From: Streptomyces sp. NBC_01288
GTDB lineage: Bacteria > Actinomycetota > Actinomycetes > Streptomycetales > Streptomycetaceae
NCBI RefSeq assembly: GCF_035982055.1
Contig: NZ_CP108427.1
Coordinates: 9,609,001-9,673,000 of the forward strand
DNA length: 64,000 nt
Reading direction: 5' to 3'
Shown one piece after another: positions 41,220 through 49,768 of this stretch (position 1 is the first letter of the stretch; every line of letters starts with the position of its first letter). Position numbers and translations under genes: made by a program. The notes beneath the pieces are model-generated. The model was not told where the DNA came from. It ran no database searches and was given only the letters and a program-made list of their open reading frames with translations.

Positions 41220-41629
41220 AGACCCTCTTCGTCTCCTACCGCGTCACCGACCTGGACCGCTCGCTCACCTTCTACACTGCCTTGGGCTACGGCGAGTTGG
41301 GCAGGGTCGAGATCGGCGACGGGGCTCGCCTCGTGATCCTCAGCTTCCCCGGCGAACCGGCCGCCTCGCTCGAACTGGTCCACCGCCCCGACGACGGACC
41401 GGTCGACGTGGGCAGCGGTTTCGACCACCTCGCGATCCAGGTGGACACACTGACCACCACCCTGGAGACGCTGACCGAAGCCGGCCTGGAGCCCGAACCC
41501 CTCCAATACCCGGGCGGCCCGCACGGCCCGAGGACGTCGTGGCTCACGGACCCGGACGGTTACCGGATCGAGTTGGTGGAATGGCCGTCCGGACATCCCG
41601 ACGGCATCACCGCAGCGGACTTCGCCTGA
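41216..41629 (+). CDS. VOC-family protein (glyoxalase/bleomycin-resistance fold)
   Basis: 137 residues with the paired beta-alpha-beta-beta-beta modules of glyoxalase I: KTLFVSYRVTDLDRSLTFYT at the start, LELVHRPDD, GSGFDHLAIQVDTLTTTLE with a metal His, and TSWLTDPDGYRIELVEW with the final Glu. It could be a lactoylglutathione lyase-like or antibiotic-binding protein. Start fixed by the 4-nt overlap with the DHFR-like gene. Confidence 0.88.
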   Translation: MKTLFVSYRVTDLDRSLTFYTALGYGELGRVEIGDGARLVILSFPGEPAASLELVHRPDDGPVDVGSGFDHLAIQVDTLTTTLETLTEAGLEPEPLQYPGGPHGPRTSWLTDPDGYRIELVEWPSGHPDGITAADFA

Positions 41630-41817
41630 GGCGGCCACGGTCCATGGAGAGGGTGTCGCGGAGCGTATTGCTCCGGGTGAGCGGGCAGTCCGCCAAGATG
41701 TCACGGCAGCCGGACACACCCAACTGCCCCCGCCCTCACCGAACTTGTGACAGCCTTGTGACCGGAATTATGGCCTCCATCACATGCGCGGGGCGCACAC
41801 GCTGATCAGATGACCGG

Positions 41818-42774
41818 ATGCCCAGACCTGCCGCACCCCGCCCGGCCCTCGCCCGCACCGCCCCCTTCCTGTCGGCTCTCGCGGCGACCGCTCTGCTGCT
41901 CACGGCCTGCGGGACGGAGCGCGCGGGCTCCGGGAACACCGGTGCCGGCGTGGCCGCGTCGCCGTCCCGCACGCAGGTCGCCGATCCGGGCAAGGACGGT
42001 GTACGGGTCACCTCCCTGACCCTCCCGTCGCCGTCCCCCTCGCCCACCCGCAGCCACTCCGCCTCCGCCGACACCCCCGCCAGGGACTCGGGGATCGTTG
42101 CCGCCTACGAAGTCACCAACAAGGGCACCGAGACCCTGACCTACTCGGTCATCATCACCTTCATGAGCGCCGACGGCGGGGCCATGGCCAACCAGACCGC
42201 GACCGTCCGCGACGTCGGCCCCGGAAAGACCGTACGGGGCACGGTCCGTGCCGGCGAACTGCCGCCCAGCACGCCGCGGGTGACACAGGCCAAGGTGCTC
42301 GAAGTGCACAAGGTCCCATCGAGCGAGGCGCCGGCCGCACCGGGTACGTGCCCCGCCTCCGGGATCCGGGTCAGCGCCGACCAGGGCGACGCGGCCATGG
42401 GGCTGCGCGTGGTGGGCCTGCATCTCGACAACTGCGGCAAGCGCGACTACGGCGTCGACGGCCACCCGGTGCTGGAACTCCTGGACGACGACCTCAAGCA
42501 CGTCGACGGCGTCAAGATCCTGGACAGCGGCGGCGAGGTCACCCCCGGCAGCGTGGACGACAAGCCGTCCGGTCCCGTCACACTCGGGCCCGGCGAGTCG
42601 GCGACCGCCAGCCTGGTCTGGCACAACACCACCGAGTTCGGAACGCCGGTGAACGTGCCCTACGTACGGGTCCGGGCGAAGGCCGGTGCCGACCCGGTGA
42701 TCGTGACCCCGAACCTCGACCTCGGAACCACCGGAAAGCTTGAGGTCACACCGTGGCAGAAGGACGAGGGCTGA
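41818..42774 (+). CDS. secreted lipoprotein with C-terminal DUF4232 domain
   Basis: 318 residues. The signal peptide ends in the lipobox LLTACG. After a Ser/Thr/Pro-rich linker (PSPSPSPTRSHSAS), residues ~90-155 are a beta domain: GIVAAYEVTNKGTETLTYSV onward. The last ~140 residues are DUF4232-like: CPASGIRVSADQGDAAMGLR, LHLDNCGKRDYGVDGHPVLE and LGPGESATASLVWHNTT, with one Cys pair likely forming a disulfide. Surface anchored; role unknown. Monocistronic by spacing. Confidence 0.85.
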   Translation: MPRPAAPRPALARTAPFLSALAATALLLTACGTERAGSGNTGAGVAASPSRTQVADPGKDGVRVTSLTLPSPSPSPTRSHSASADTPARDSGIVAAYEVTNKGTETLTYSVIITFMSADGGAMANQTATVRDVGPGKTVRGTVRAGELPPSTPRVTQAKVLEVHKVPSSEAPAAPGTCPASGIRVSADQGDAAMGLRVVGLHLDNCGKRDYGVDGHPVLELLDDDLKHVDGVKILDSGGEVTPGSVDDKPSGPVTLGPGESATASLVWHNTTEFGTPVNVPYVRVRAKAGADPVIVTPNLDLGTTGKLEVTPWQKDEG

Positions 42775-42837
42775 GCGGACCCTGAGAGAGGGACCATCGC
42801 CACCGGTGTCTGACGACGGACTGTCGTACGTTGACTT

Positions 42838-43020
42838 CGGGCCCGCGCTTCGAACTCGGCCCGGTCGAGCCGGAGTTGGCCCTCTCCGTGGGCAAGGAGG
42901 GCGACGCCGGGGGGCAAGGCCCGGTTCTGGGCCGCGGAACTCGGCACCGAGGGTAGGGAGTCCCACACCTCCACCCGGCGGATCAAGCTGGTCCTGGATC
43001 CGCTGGATGGAGGTAGCGAG
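42838..43020 (+). pseudogene. trypco2 (trypsin-co-occurring) domain remnant, frameshifted
   Basis: RFELGPVEPELALSVGKEGD is followed, after a shift near 42910, by KARFWAAELGTEGRESHTST then RRIKLVLDPLD. The pattern of a long strand, basic/acidic loop, W-x-x-x-L-G turn and a T-R-R-I-K-L strand fits trypco2 domains, which accompany trypsin- or CHAT-like effectors. No start codon, no full domain and no effector partner is present. The surrounding 440 nt has no other gene. Confidence 0.5.
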
Positions 43021-43215
43021 GTTCCCCCGCACGTTCCCCGGCATCCGAACCACGATCTGCCCGGCCGGCCCGGTGCCCCACGACGGGCTGAACCGCACGG
43101 CTGCTCCACAACGGCCCTGCCGGGTACCCGACTTCGAGGTCGTGCGGGACGACGGATCGGGCGGGATCCGGCGCATGGCGCTCGACCCCCTCACCCGTCG
43201 CCCCGCACGTCGGCC

Positions 43216-43848
43216 TCAGCCGCCGCCGTCCCCGCGGAACGCCCCGGCCACCACGGGCACCAACTGCCGCTCGATCTGCTCGGCGGACATGGCGGCCAGC
43301 TCGGTGCCGATGGGTGCGAGGGCGAGCCAGTTCAGCAGGCCGGCCGCGCAGCGCGTACGGAAGATCAGTTCCTGCTCGTCGACTCCGGGAACGTGAGGCG
43401 TCAGCACCCGAAGGACATCCCGGCGACTCTGGACGAACTTGGCGGTCAGCCGCTCCCACCCCTGAGGCGGTTCGATGCCGACCCGCGCCACGGTCCGCAT
43501 CACGGCCAGATCCTGCCCACCGGCGGAAATCGCGCGCACCATCGGCCCGGCGAACGCCGCCGCCACCTCCCTGAGGGTCGGAGCGGAGCCAAGGGAGTCG
43601 ATGGCCTGCATCTGCGCGTCCAGATACCGTTCCAGCGCGTGCTCGATCGCGGAGTCGCACAGCGCCTTCAGTGACCCGAAGTGGTAACTCACCGCGGCGA
43701 CGTTGGCTCCGGCGCGCTCGGTGATCTCGCGGAGCGTCAGGCCGTCCTGGCCTCGCTGCGCGAGCAACTCCAGGGCGGCAGCCTGTAGACCGTCCCGCGT
43801 GCGCTGACCGGCCTCGCGGCGCAGGTCCGTCTTTTCCACCCTGGTCAT
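43216..43848 (-). CDS. TetR-family transcriptional regulator
   Basis: 210 residues. The N-terminal HTH is QAAALELLAQRGQDGLTLRE then ITERAGANVAAVSYHFGSLK. The C-terminal part is a TetR ligand domain (helices from residue ~65). It resembles the regulators whose C-terminal domain is TetR_C_17-like (LAVMRTVARVGIEPPQGWER). It is divergent from a secreted SnoaL-like gene, with one 16-bp palindrome next to its own start and two further copies near that gene. Confidence 0.9.
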   Translation of the reverse strand: MTRVEKTDLRREAGQRTRDGLQAAALELLAQRGQDGLTLREITERAGANVAAVSYHFGSLKALCDSAIEHALERYLDAQMQAIDSLGSAPTLREVAAAFAGPMVRAISAGGQDLAVMRTVARVGIEPPQGWERLTAKFVQSRRDVLRVLTPHVPGVDEQELIFRTRCAAGLLNWLALAPIGTELAAMSAEQIERQLVPVVAGAFRGDGGG

Positions 43849-43857
43849 GGCAGGTAT

Positions 43858-43873
43858 TCAAGCGGTTGCTTGA
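43858..43873. promoter_or_regulatory. TetR operator copy 1 (near tetR-type start)
   Basis: TCAAGCGGTTGCTTGA is a near-perfect dyad (TCAAGC/GCTTGA around GGTT) 10 nt upstream of the TetR-type start, well placed for autorepression. Confidence 0.75.
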
Positions 43874-43946
43874 GTACATTGTCAAGCGGCCGCCTCGCGG
43901 GTGGATGCGGTCCCGCCGGGCCTCCGGGGTCGCCCAATCACGCAAT

Positions 43947-43962
43947 TCAAACAGTCGCTTGA
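43947..43962. promoter_or_regulatory. TetR operator copy 2
   Basis: TCAAACAGTCGCTTGA shares TCAARC-N4-GYTTGA with copies 1 and 3. It lies 118 nt before the secreted SnoaL-like gene, and its TTGACA (43959-43964) could be a -35 element. Confidence 0.7.
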
Positions 43963-43987
43963 CAGGTCTGCATCGCCGTTCATAAAG

Positions 43988-44003
43988 TCAAGCCAGCGTT
44001 TGA
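43988..44003. promoter_or_regulatory. TetR operator copy 3
   Basis: TCAAGCCAGCGTTTGA, third member of the dyad set, 77 nt before the secreted SnoaL-like start. Centre spacing to copy 2 is 41 nt (about four helical turns), so the two could be bound on one face. Confidence 0.7.
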
Positions 44004-44080
44004 TTTACTAAGAGCTCGCAGGGAGTCGAGGCCGTTGCGACGGACCTCGGACCCTGTCGGCGAACCTGGAGGAATACGTC

Positions 44081-44734
44081 ATGAAGCTGATCAGCCGGAA
44101 GTCGATCACCGCCGCGACCGCGATAGCGATCCTGGGCGGTCTCTCCATCGCCGCCGTGCCGTCACAGGCCGCGAGTCCCGTCCATAACAAGGCGGCGGTG
44201 CAAGACAGTTCGGCGGCTCCGACCCTGACGGCACGCCAGTTGGCGAAGCTGCCGCTCACTGACCGTCACCTGACCAAGCACGAGAAGGCCAACCTCGCGG
44301 TCGTGCTGCGTGACTACTACGTGGCGGAGGGCAGCCACATCGACGTCCCGACGTTCGTCAGCAGCTTCACCAAGGACGGCGTCTTCAACGACATGGTCGC
44401 CGGCCAGGCCTACCGGGGTAAGGCGCTCGGCAGCGTGCTGCCCTACATGAAGGGCCTCTTCTCCGACGTTCACCGTGACCTCAAGCGCATCACCGTGAAC
44501 GGCGACACCGTCAGCATCGAGCTGTCGATCCAGGGCACGTTCGACGGGCAGCTCCCGGCGCCCACGGGCGGCTTCGTCAAGGGCAACGGCCACAAGGTCG
44601 ACGCGCCGACCGCCGACTTCTGGTACCTGAAGAACGGCAAGGTCACGACGTTCAACTGCTTCGTCGGCTACTCGAAGATGTACTCCGACATGGGCGTGAA
44701 CCTCGACTGGGCGTCGGCTGTCAACAAGCACTGA
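44081..44734 (+). CDS. secreted SnoaL/NTF2-like protein
   Basis: 217 residues. A signal peptide of about 30 residues (KSITAATAIAILGGLSIAAV, AQA-like cleavage at PSQAAS) is followed by a linker. The NTF2-like fold is then seen in VVLRDYYVAEGSHIDVPTFV, FTKDGVFNDMVAGQAYRGKA and VHRDLKRITVNGDTVSIELS, ending in a strand with FWYLKNGKVTTFNCFVGYSK. GGAGGAATACGTC is a good ribosome binding site. Regulation by the divergent TetR protein is likely from the two operators upstream. Ligand or reaction unknown. Confidence 0.87.
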   Translation: MKLISRKSITAATAIAILGGLSIAAVPSQAASPVHNKAAVQDSSAAPTLTARQLAKLPLTDRHLTKHEKANLAVVLRDYYVAEGSHIDVPTFVSSFTKDGVFNDMVAGQAYRGKALGSVLPYMKGLFSDVHRDLKRITVNGDTVSIELSIQGTFDGQLPAPTGGFVKGNGHKVDAPTADFWYLKNGKVTTFNCFVGYSKMYSDMGVNLDWASAVNKH

Positions 44735-44748
44735 GCCAACCGTTTCCC

Positions 44749-44790
44749 GGCGGGTGGTGCGCGGGTACCGCCGCCCGCGCATCACCCGCC
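44749..44790 (+). terminator. hairpin terminator after the secreted SnoaL-like gene
   Basis: GGCGGGTGGTGCGCGGG (44749-44765) pairs with CCCGCGCATCACCCGCC (44774-44790) over 17 bp with a single G-T wobble and an 8-nt loop, 14 nt after the stop. The next ~240 nt hold no recognisable gene. Confidence 0.85.
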
Positions 44791-45029
44791 GCCACGTACC
44801 TGCGCACCACGCTGTCCCGCCACTGACAGCCCGTCAATCTGCCGCCTTACTGGCCGAGTTAAGCCGTGTGGGCAACTTTGGCGGCGCGGAGAGCGCGGGC
44901 GCCGCACCAATGCGGGTGCCTGGCCGAGGAGTTCACCGAACCGCCAGAACGCGGCCGTAGCACCGGCGGCCCGCATGCCGCCCAACCCAACCCAGGCAAC
45001 GCCGACTTGATCGCACGGCCAACCACACA

Positions 45030-45400
45030 GGAGGGCACCGGCACGACCACCCGGCTCGGAATCGGTCTCCCGCAGAATCGGCAGTACAACCTCGGCAGGG
45101 ACGTGCCCGATGTGGTTGGGCACCGCCGTGCTGGTCGCCCCGCTGCACATCCCCTTCCAACTCGCCAAAGCGCTGGCCACGTTGGACGCGGCGAGCGGGG
45201 GCCGGGTGGTCGCGGGACTGGGCAGCGGCTGGTCCCTCGACGAGTACGCGGCCGCCGGGGTGCGCCCGTTCGAGGAGCGCGGCAAGGCCATGGACGAGGT
45301 GTTCGCCGTATGCCGGGTAGTGTGGGGACCGGGCCCGGTGGTCTACGCGGGCGGCCGGGTCACGAGGATCGCCTCGGCCGAGGTCGGACCGAAACCGCAC
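45030..45400 (+). pseudogene. F420-type LLM oxidoreductase remnant with internal deletion
   Basis: TTTRLGIGLPQNRQYNLGRD (in the frame starting ~45040) is a typical N terminus of an LLM-class F420-dependent enzyme. It then jumps to a different frame near 45105 with MWLGTAVLVAPLHIPFQLAK, LATLDAASGGRVVAGLGSGW and SLDEYAAAGVRPFEERG. About 50 residues of the normal protein are missing at the jump. Similarity ends near 45400, where an unrelated aldo/keto reductase piece begins. No usable start codon. Confidence 0.7.
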
Positions 45401-45401
45401 A

Positions 45402-45695
45402 CTGCGCGCGGAACTCAACCGCACGGCCGACCAGCAGAACCGCCCGATCTTCCTCGACAGCGACCGGGCCATCGTCGAGACCGTCCAGCGCATCGCCTCG
45501 GCCCGCGGCGTCTCGATGGCACAGATCGCCATGGCCTGGGTCCTGAAGAACCCGGTGATCTCCGCCCCGATCGTGGGCGCGACCAAGCCACACCACCTCA
45601 CCGACGCCACCGCGGCGCTCGACATCGAACTCACGGCCGAGGAGATCGACTCCCTTGAGGAGCCGTACGTCACGCGCCGGCCCACGTTCTTCTGA
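45402..45695 (+). pseudogene. aldo/keto reductase C-terminal fragment
   Basis: 97 codons in the third frame read LRAELNRTADQQNRPIFLDS, RAIVETVQRIASARGVSMAQ, IAMAWVLKNPVISAPIVGAT, KPHHLTDATAALDIELTAEE and then a stop. This is the standard AKR C terminus (NADPH-binding helix and K-P-H-H-L loop). The N-terminal barrel with the catalytic Tyr and Lys is absent. It is joined directly to the LLM remnant. Confidence 0.75.
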
Positions 45696-45796
45696 CGGAA
45701 GTTCCACGGTGGACGCGGGAGTTGCTTCGCTGGTGTGAGCGCGACGAGAGCGAGAGCGAGGGCGAGATCCAGCGCCATCGTTGCGTCTCGCTGCAC

Positions 45797-46220
45797 CTAC
45801 GACGCGTAGCCCGCCTGAGTCCGCGAGGCCGCCGCCCAGTAGTCGCCGGTCGCTGAAGTTCGGAGGCGAGCGCCTCGTCCGGGTCGACGGGGAGTTCGCC
45901 CTCATCCTGCTCAGCCAGGTACTCAAGGCGCTGGTCGATCGACTCGACTGCCCGGCCGCTGGTCCAGACGGCGAGTTCCTGGAAGCCGAACAGATAGGCC
46001 GCCGGACTGCCGCGAAGGCGGTCGAGTCGCCTAGGACGCCCTCCCACACGGAATTCAGCAGAGGCCGCAGGCTCACGGTGAACGGCGCCTGCTCGCCCTC
46101 GGGCAGTGCCTGGTGTCGGAGCATCAGGCGTTCCGCGACGCCGGCGGCGAACACCCCACGTTCGCCGGACGACACCGTCTTCAGCCGCTCCTCCACCAGT
46201 CCACCAGCACGGAAAGCTCC
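45797..46220 (-). pseudogene. unknown ~135-codon gene broken over three frames
   Basis: Minus strand pieces read LVEERLKTVSSGERGVFAAG, VAERLMLRHQALPEGEQAPF, then SPAAYLFGFQELAVWTSGRA and IDQRLEYLAEQDEGELPVDP, and last TGDYWAAASRTQAGYAS before a stop at 45797. Each is coding-like and they fall in order in three different frames, so at least two indels separate them. The helical pattern loosely recalls DUF416-type proteins, but I do not assign it. Confidence 0.5.
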
Positions 46221-46472
46221 CGCCACGCATCCATTCGAAACCACCCCGGAGTTGCGATACCGGTGGGCTCACGCCAGTCAGGGCGATCATCGCAGTCACC
46301 AGTGACAGTTCCCCGGATGAGCTCCAGCAGCCGTTGTATTCGGCGAGGGTTGTCTCAGCCCTGGAATCGATCCTGGGCGATTCCGCGTCCCCGAAATGAT
46401 CGGGTGTCTGCCACCACGACCTGGTAGAACCAGGGCTTGGTGGCGCCTGAGCCACGAGTCTCTGGGGGTGGC

Positions 46473-47054
46473 ATGTCGGGACCGGTAGTTGGGCTGTGGC
46501 TCTTCGAACCGTGCGATGTCGCGGACCTCCTGGCCGGTGTGGTCCCGTGGTTGGAGACCTTCTGTGAACCGGTGGAGACCAGGGCCGACGGCCACGTGGA
46601 CTTCTGGGTACGAGATGGTTCCGCCCTGGGTCTGCGGGACTTCGATCCGACCGGAGTGGGCGTGCTCTTCCTGTCGGAGGACGACGGGGTGCCCGCGGAG
46701 GACGAGGACTATTCAGCCTTCTGTCGTCCACCGGTACACGGGTTGGTGGTCGGCGCCGCCTGCTCGGGTGCGACGAACCACGTACTGCTCGGCCACCTGA
46801 CGCTGGCTCTCGCCCGCAGACTCGGCGCGCTGATCGACTTCGACGGCCTCCTGAACGGCCACCCCATCGGAGGAGACGGCACGGGGAACGAAGCAGTCCT
46901 GGCCCGGGCGAGAGCGCTGGCATCAGCGCTCCCGGGAAGAGTCACGGAGGTTTCCTACGACACCTGCGGCGGTGGGCGGTGGCTTCGACACGTCGGAGAC
47001 GCGGAGTTCCTGGAAGCCTGGTTGCGCCATCCCGACTTCCACTTGATCAAATAG
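46473..47054 (+). CDS. DUF6368-like hypothetical protein
   Basis: 193 residues. The start MSGPVVGLWLFEPCDVADLL, VPWLETFCEPVETRADG and a mid segment with HVLLGHLTLALARRLGALID fit DUF6368-type Streptomyces proteins. It ends with DTCGGGRWLRHVGDAEFLEA. No catalytic motif, signal or membrane helix. The preceding GGGGGTGGC serves as ribosome binding site for ATG 46473, which is preferred to the longer frame from 46437. Confidence 0.65.
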   Translation: MSGPVVGLWLFEPCDVADLLAGVVPWLETFCEPVETRADGHVDFWVRDGSALGLRDFDPTGVGVLFLSEDDGVPAEDEDYSAFCRPPVHGLVVGAACSGATNHVLLGHLTLALARRLGALIDFDGLLNGHPIGGDGTGNEAVLARARALASALPGRVTEVSYDTCGGGRWLRHVGDAEFLEAWLRHPDFHLIK

Positions 47055-47310
47055 CGCCTCGGCTTGAACAAATAGTGACTCGGCGTCGATCCGACAAGCT
47101 TGGCAAGTCAGTGCCAAGAAGCCTGTCCGGCACACTCCGGTCGCGACCGCCAGGGCACGGGACGCCGTGATCACGTACCCACCGTGCGCGGCCCCGTCCG
47201 CCTCCGTCCCGCCTGTCCCAAGGATCACCGTCCCCCCGGCCGGGTGCAGTTCAGGGACCTCACGGGTGATCCTCGACAGATGCCGTCGCGAGTCCGGGTG
47301 TGATGGCCCC

Positions 47311-49335
47311 ATGACCGACCCCGCCGTACCCGCCCCGGACGCGTCCGACCACTCCCAGTCGCCCCAGCCGCCCCCCGAGTACCTCCCCGAGCCGCTCTCC
47401 TACCGTCTCAAGCGCCGGCTGCTCGGGCCGCCGTTGGTCACCGGGCGCATTCAGCGGGAGAAGCTGGACAACCGGACGGCGCTCGGGGTGCTCGCCTCGG
47501 ACTGCATCAGTTCGTCGGCGTACGGCAGTGAGGAGATGCTGCGGGTCCTGGTGCCCGTGGTCGGGGTCGCAGCCTTCACGCTGCTGATGCCGGTGACGGG
47601 CGCGATCCTGCTGATCCTGGTGCTGCTGACGCTCTGCTACAGCGACGTCGTCACGATCTACACCCGGGCCGGCGGCTCCTACGTCGTCGCCCGGGAGAAC
47701 TTCGGCCCCGACGTCGCCCAGGTCGCCGCCGTAGCACTGCTCGTCGACTACGTCGTGACGGTCGCCGTCCAGGTCTCGGCGGGCACGAACGCGCTCATCT
47801 CGCTCGCCCACCTCGTCGGTAACGGCTGGACCGGCCTCGACCACCTCCAACTCCCCGTCAGCGTAGGGGTGGTGCTGATCCTGGTGTACGGCAACCTGCG
47901 CGGCCTGCGCGAGGCGGGGCGGGTGTTCGCGGTGCCCGCGTACCTGTTCATGGCCGCGGTCGGACTGATGCTCGCCGTGGGCCTGACCCGCTGGGGGTTC
48001 GGGGATCTGCCGCACGCCGACGTCCACGCGCAAGGTGTCGTGCCGCTCGGCACGCTGGGGGACGGGTGGCTGTACGGGGCGTCGCTGTTCATGGTGCTGC
48101 GCGCCTTCGCGAACGGCGGCTCCTCGCTCACCGGCCTGGAGGCGATCTCCAACGGCATCTCCGTCTTCCGCGAACCGCAGGGCCGCAACGCCCGCCGCGC
48201 GCTCGTCACCATGAGCTGTGTCCTGGGCGTCCTCGTGCTCGGTGTGTCCGGTCTCGCCCACCTCACCCACGCCGTCCCGTACACCGACGGCACGCCGACC
48301 GTGATCGCGCAGGAGGCCCGACTCGTCTTCGGCAGCGGGGTGTTCGGCACCGCGGGGCTGGTGTTCGTGCAGCTCGCCACCGCGCTGATCCTCTACACCG
48401 GCGCGAACACGCCCTTCACGGGCTTCCCCTACCTGGCCAGCTTCGTCGCCGAAGACCGTTTCCTGCCACGGCAGTTGACCCGGCGCGGGCACCGACTCTC
48501 CTTCTCCAACGGCATCATCACCCTCGCCGTGGTCGCCCTCGCGCTGCTCCTGGTCACCGACGCCAACGTGGACCGGCTCGTCGCGCTGTACGCCATCGGC
48601 GTGTTCACCGCGTTCACCATGGCGGGCGCGGGACTGACCGTCCACCACGCACGCCGTCGTGAACCCGGCCGACGCTGGAAGATCGCGGTGAACGCGACGG
48701 CGGCGGTCGTCTCGGCGCTCGTGGTGCTGATCTTCGCCGTCACCAAGTTCACCGAGGGCGCGTGGCTGGTCGTGGTCGTCTTCCCGCTCGGGGTGTGGGC
48801 CCTGATCCGCATCAACCGTGAATACCGCGCGGAGGCCGCCGAGGTGGAGTCACTCCCGCCCGCCGGCCAGAGCGACCGGCCACGCCGACGCCGCCATGTC
48901 GTGTGCGTCCTCGTCGACGCCGTCGACCCGGCCGTCTTCCACGCGCTGCGCTACGCCCACGAGTTGAGGCCGGACGAGGTGCGGGCCGTACACGTCGCGG
49001 TCGACGCGGTACGGGCCCGGCATCTGGTGGCGCGCTGGGAGGCCGTAGGAACCACCGATGTTCCGCTGGAACTCGTCGACTGCCCCGACCGCCGACTCGA
49101 ACGGGCCCTGACCGAACTCGCCGCCCGCGAGACCGCCGACGGCCACACCGCGCTCACCCTGCTCATCGCCCGCCGCACCTACACCACCGTGCTCGGCCGC
49201 CTCCTGCACGGCGGCACCGCCGAACGCATCGCCCGCGCCCTGGAGGAACTGCCGTCCGTGGTGGTGACGATCCTGCCCTACAGCGTGGTGGTCGGCGGCG
49301 CCGGTCCGGAACGCCGGCCGGATCCTCACGGGTGA
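47311..49335 (+). CDS. APC-family amino acid permease with C-terminal cytosolic domain
   Basis: 674 residues. The first ~500 carry 12 membrane segments of the APC superfamily, including SDCISSSAYGSEEML, the TM3 region YTRAGGSYVVARENFG and ANGGSSLTGLEAISNGISVF. Residues ~540-650 form a soluble alpha/beta domain (HVVCVLVDAVDPAVFHALRY, RAVHVAVDAVRARHLVARWE) like a UspA fold, typical of the KimA-type/GABA-like group that includes K+ importers. ATG at 47311 follows a GGTGTGATGG stretch. Substrate (K+ or amino acid) cannot be fixed from sequence. Confidence 0.9.
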   Translation: MTDPAVPAPDASDHSQSPQPPPEYLPEPLSYRLKRRLLGPPLVTGRIQREKLDNRTALGVLASDCISSSAYGSEEMLRVLVPVVGVAAFTLLMPVTGAILLILVLLTLCYSDVVTIYTRAGGSYVVARENFGPDVAQVAAVALLVDYVVTVAVQVSAGTNALISLAHLVGNGWTGLDHLQLPVSVGVVLILVYGNLRGLREAGRVFAVPAYLFMAAVGLMLAVGLTRWGFGDLPHADVHAQGVVPLGTLGDGWLYGASLFMVLRAFANGGSSLTGLEAISNGISVFREPQGRNARRALVTMSCVLGVLVLGVSGLAHLTHAVPYTDGTPTVIAQEARLVFGSGVFGTAGLVFVQLATALILYTGANTPFTGFPYLASFVAEDRFLPRQLTRRGHRLSFSNGIITLAVVALALLLVTDANVDRLVALYAIGVFTAFTMAGAGLTVHHARRREPGRRWKIAVNATAAVVSALVVLIFAVTKFTEGAWLVVVVFPLGVWALIRINREYRAEAAEVESLPPAGQSDRPRRRRHVVCVLVDAVDPAVFHALRYAHELRPDEVRAVHVAVDAVRARHLVARWEAVGTTDVPLELVDCPDRRLERALTELAARETADGHTALTLLIARRTYTTVLGRLLHGGTAERIARALEELPSVVVTILPYSVVVGGAGPERRPDPHG

Positions 49336-49768
49336 TCGAAGCCTCGGCGGAGCGGCCCATGGGGGTGGTGAGTCCCCGGGCATGAACTGTTGGGCGTGGT
49401 CCGGCTGTTGTCGTACGGGCTGGGTGGCTCAGGAATTTCTGCGTTCCGGGGCTCGTGAAGAAATTCGCTGGCCGGCGGCGAGTTCGGCACCGCAATTGAC
49501 CCTAGAGGTTTGCGAAGTTCGCGCAAGCCGGATTCAACACGCTCAACATTCCCGTGTGTTGCACGGCATCCCGTGGTGAATCGGCGTGGATCAGCGTGAA
49601 TTGGGGTGTTCGGAATCGCGGGGGGTGTAAACCGAATTCCGCGAGTGCTTCGACCCCTTCCTTCGCGCCCTGCTGGACATCGTGCCCGGCGGGCAATCTG
49701 GCGGAAGCCGACCGTGCGTACGGATTCCGGCGAACTCGCGAACCGCGCAAGCCATTTGGAGGTACACG
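49336..49768 (+). other. 433-nt non-coding region upstream of the KASIII cluster
   Basis: No supported gene. Compared with flanking DNA the stretch 49430-49640 is relatively AT-rich, with several GAATT and TTGA words, and probably holds the cluster promoter. A small dyad, GCGAA-G-TTCGC (49512-49522), lies inside a wider TTGCG ... CGCAA pair (49510-49526) and could be an operator. A GGAGG ribosome binding site occurs at 49758-49762 for the GTG at 49769. Confidence 0.5.

Noticed and set aside
43880..43892. Fourth TetR operator at GTCAAGCGGCCGC
   Set aside because: Only one half-site matches TCAAGC; the other arm is missing.
46221..46472. Transposase remnant near 46.3-46.4 kb
   Set aside because: A few phrases recall DDE transposases, but no motif or terminal repeat could be supported.
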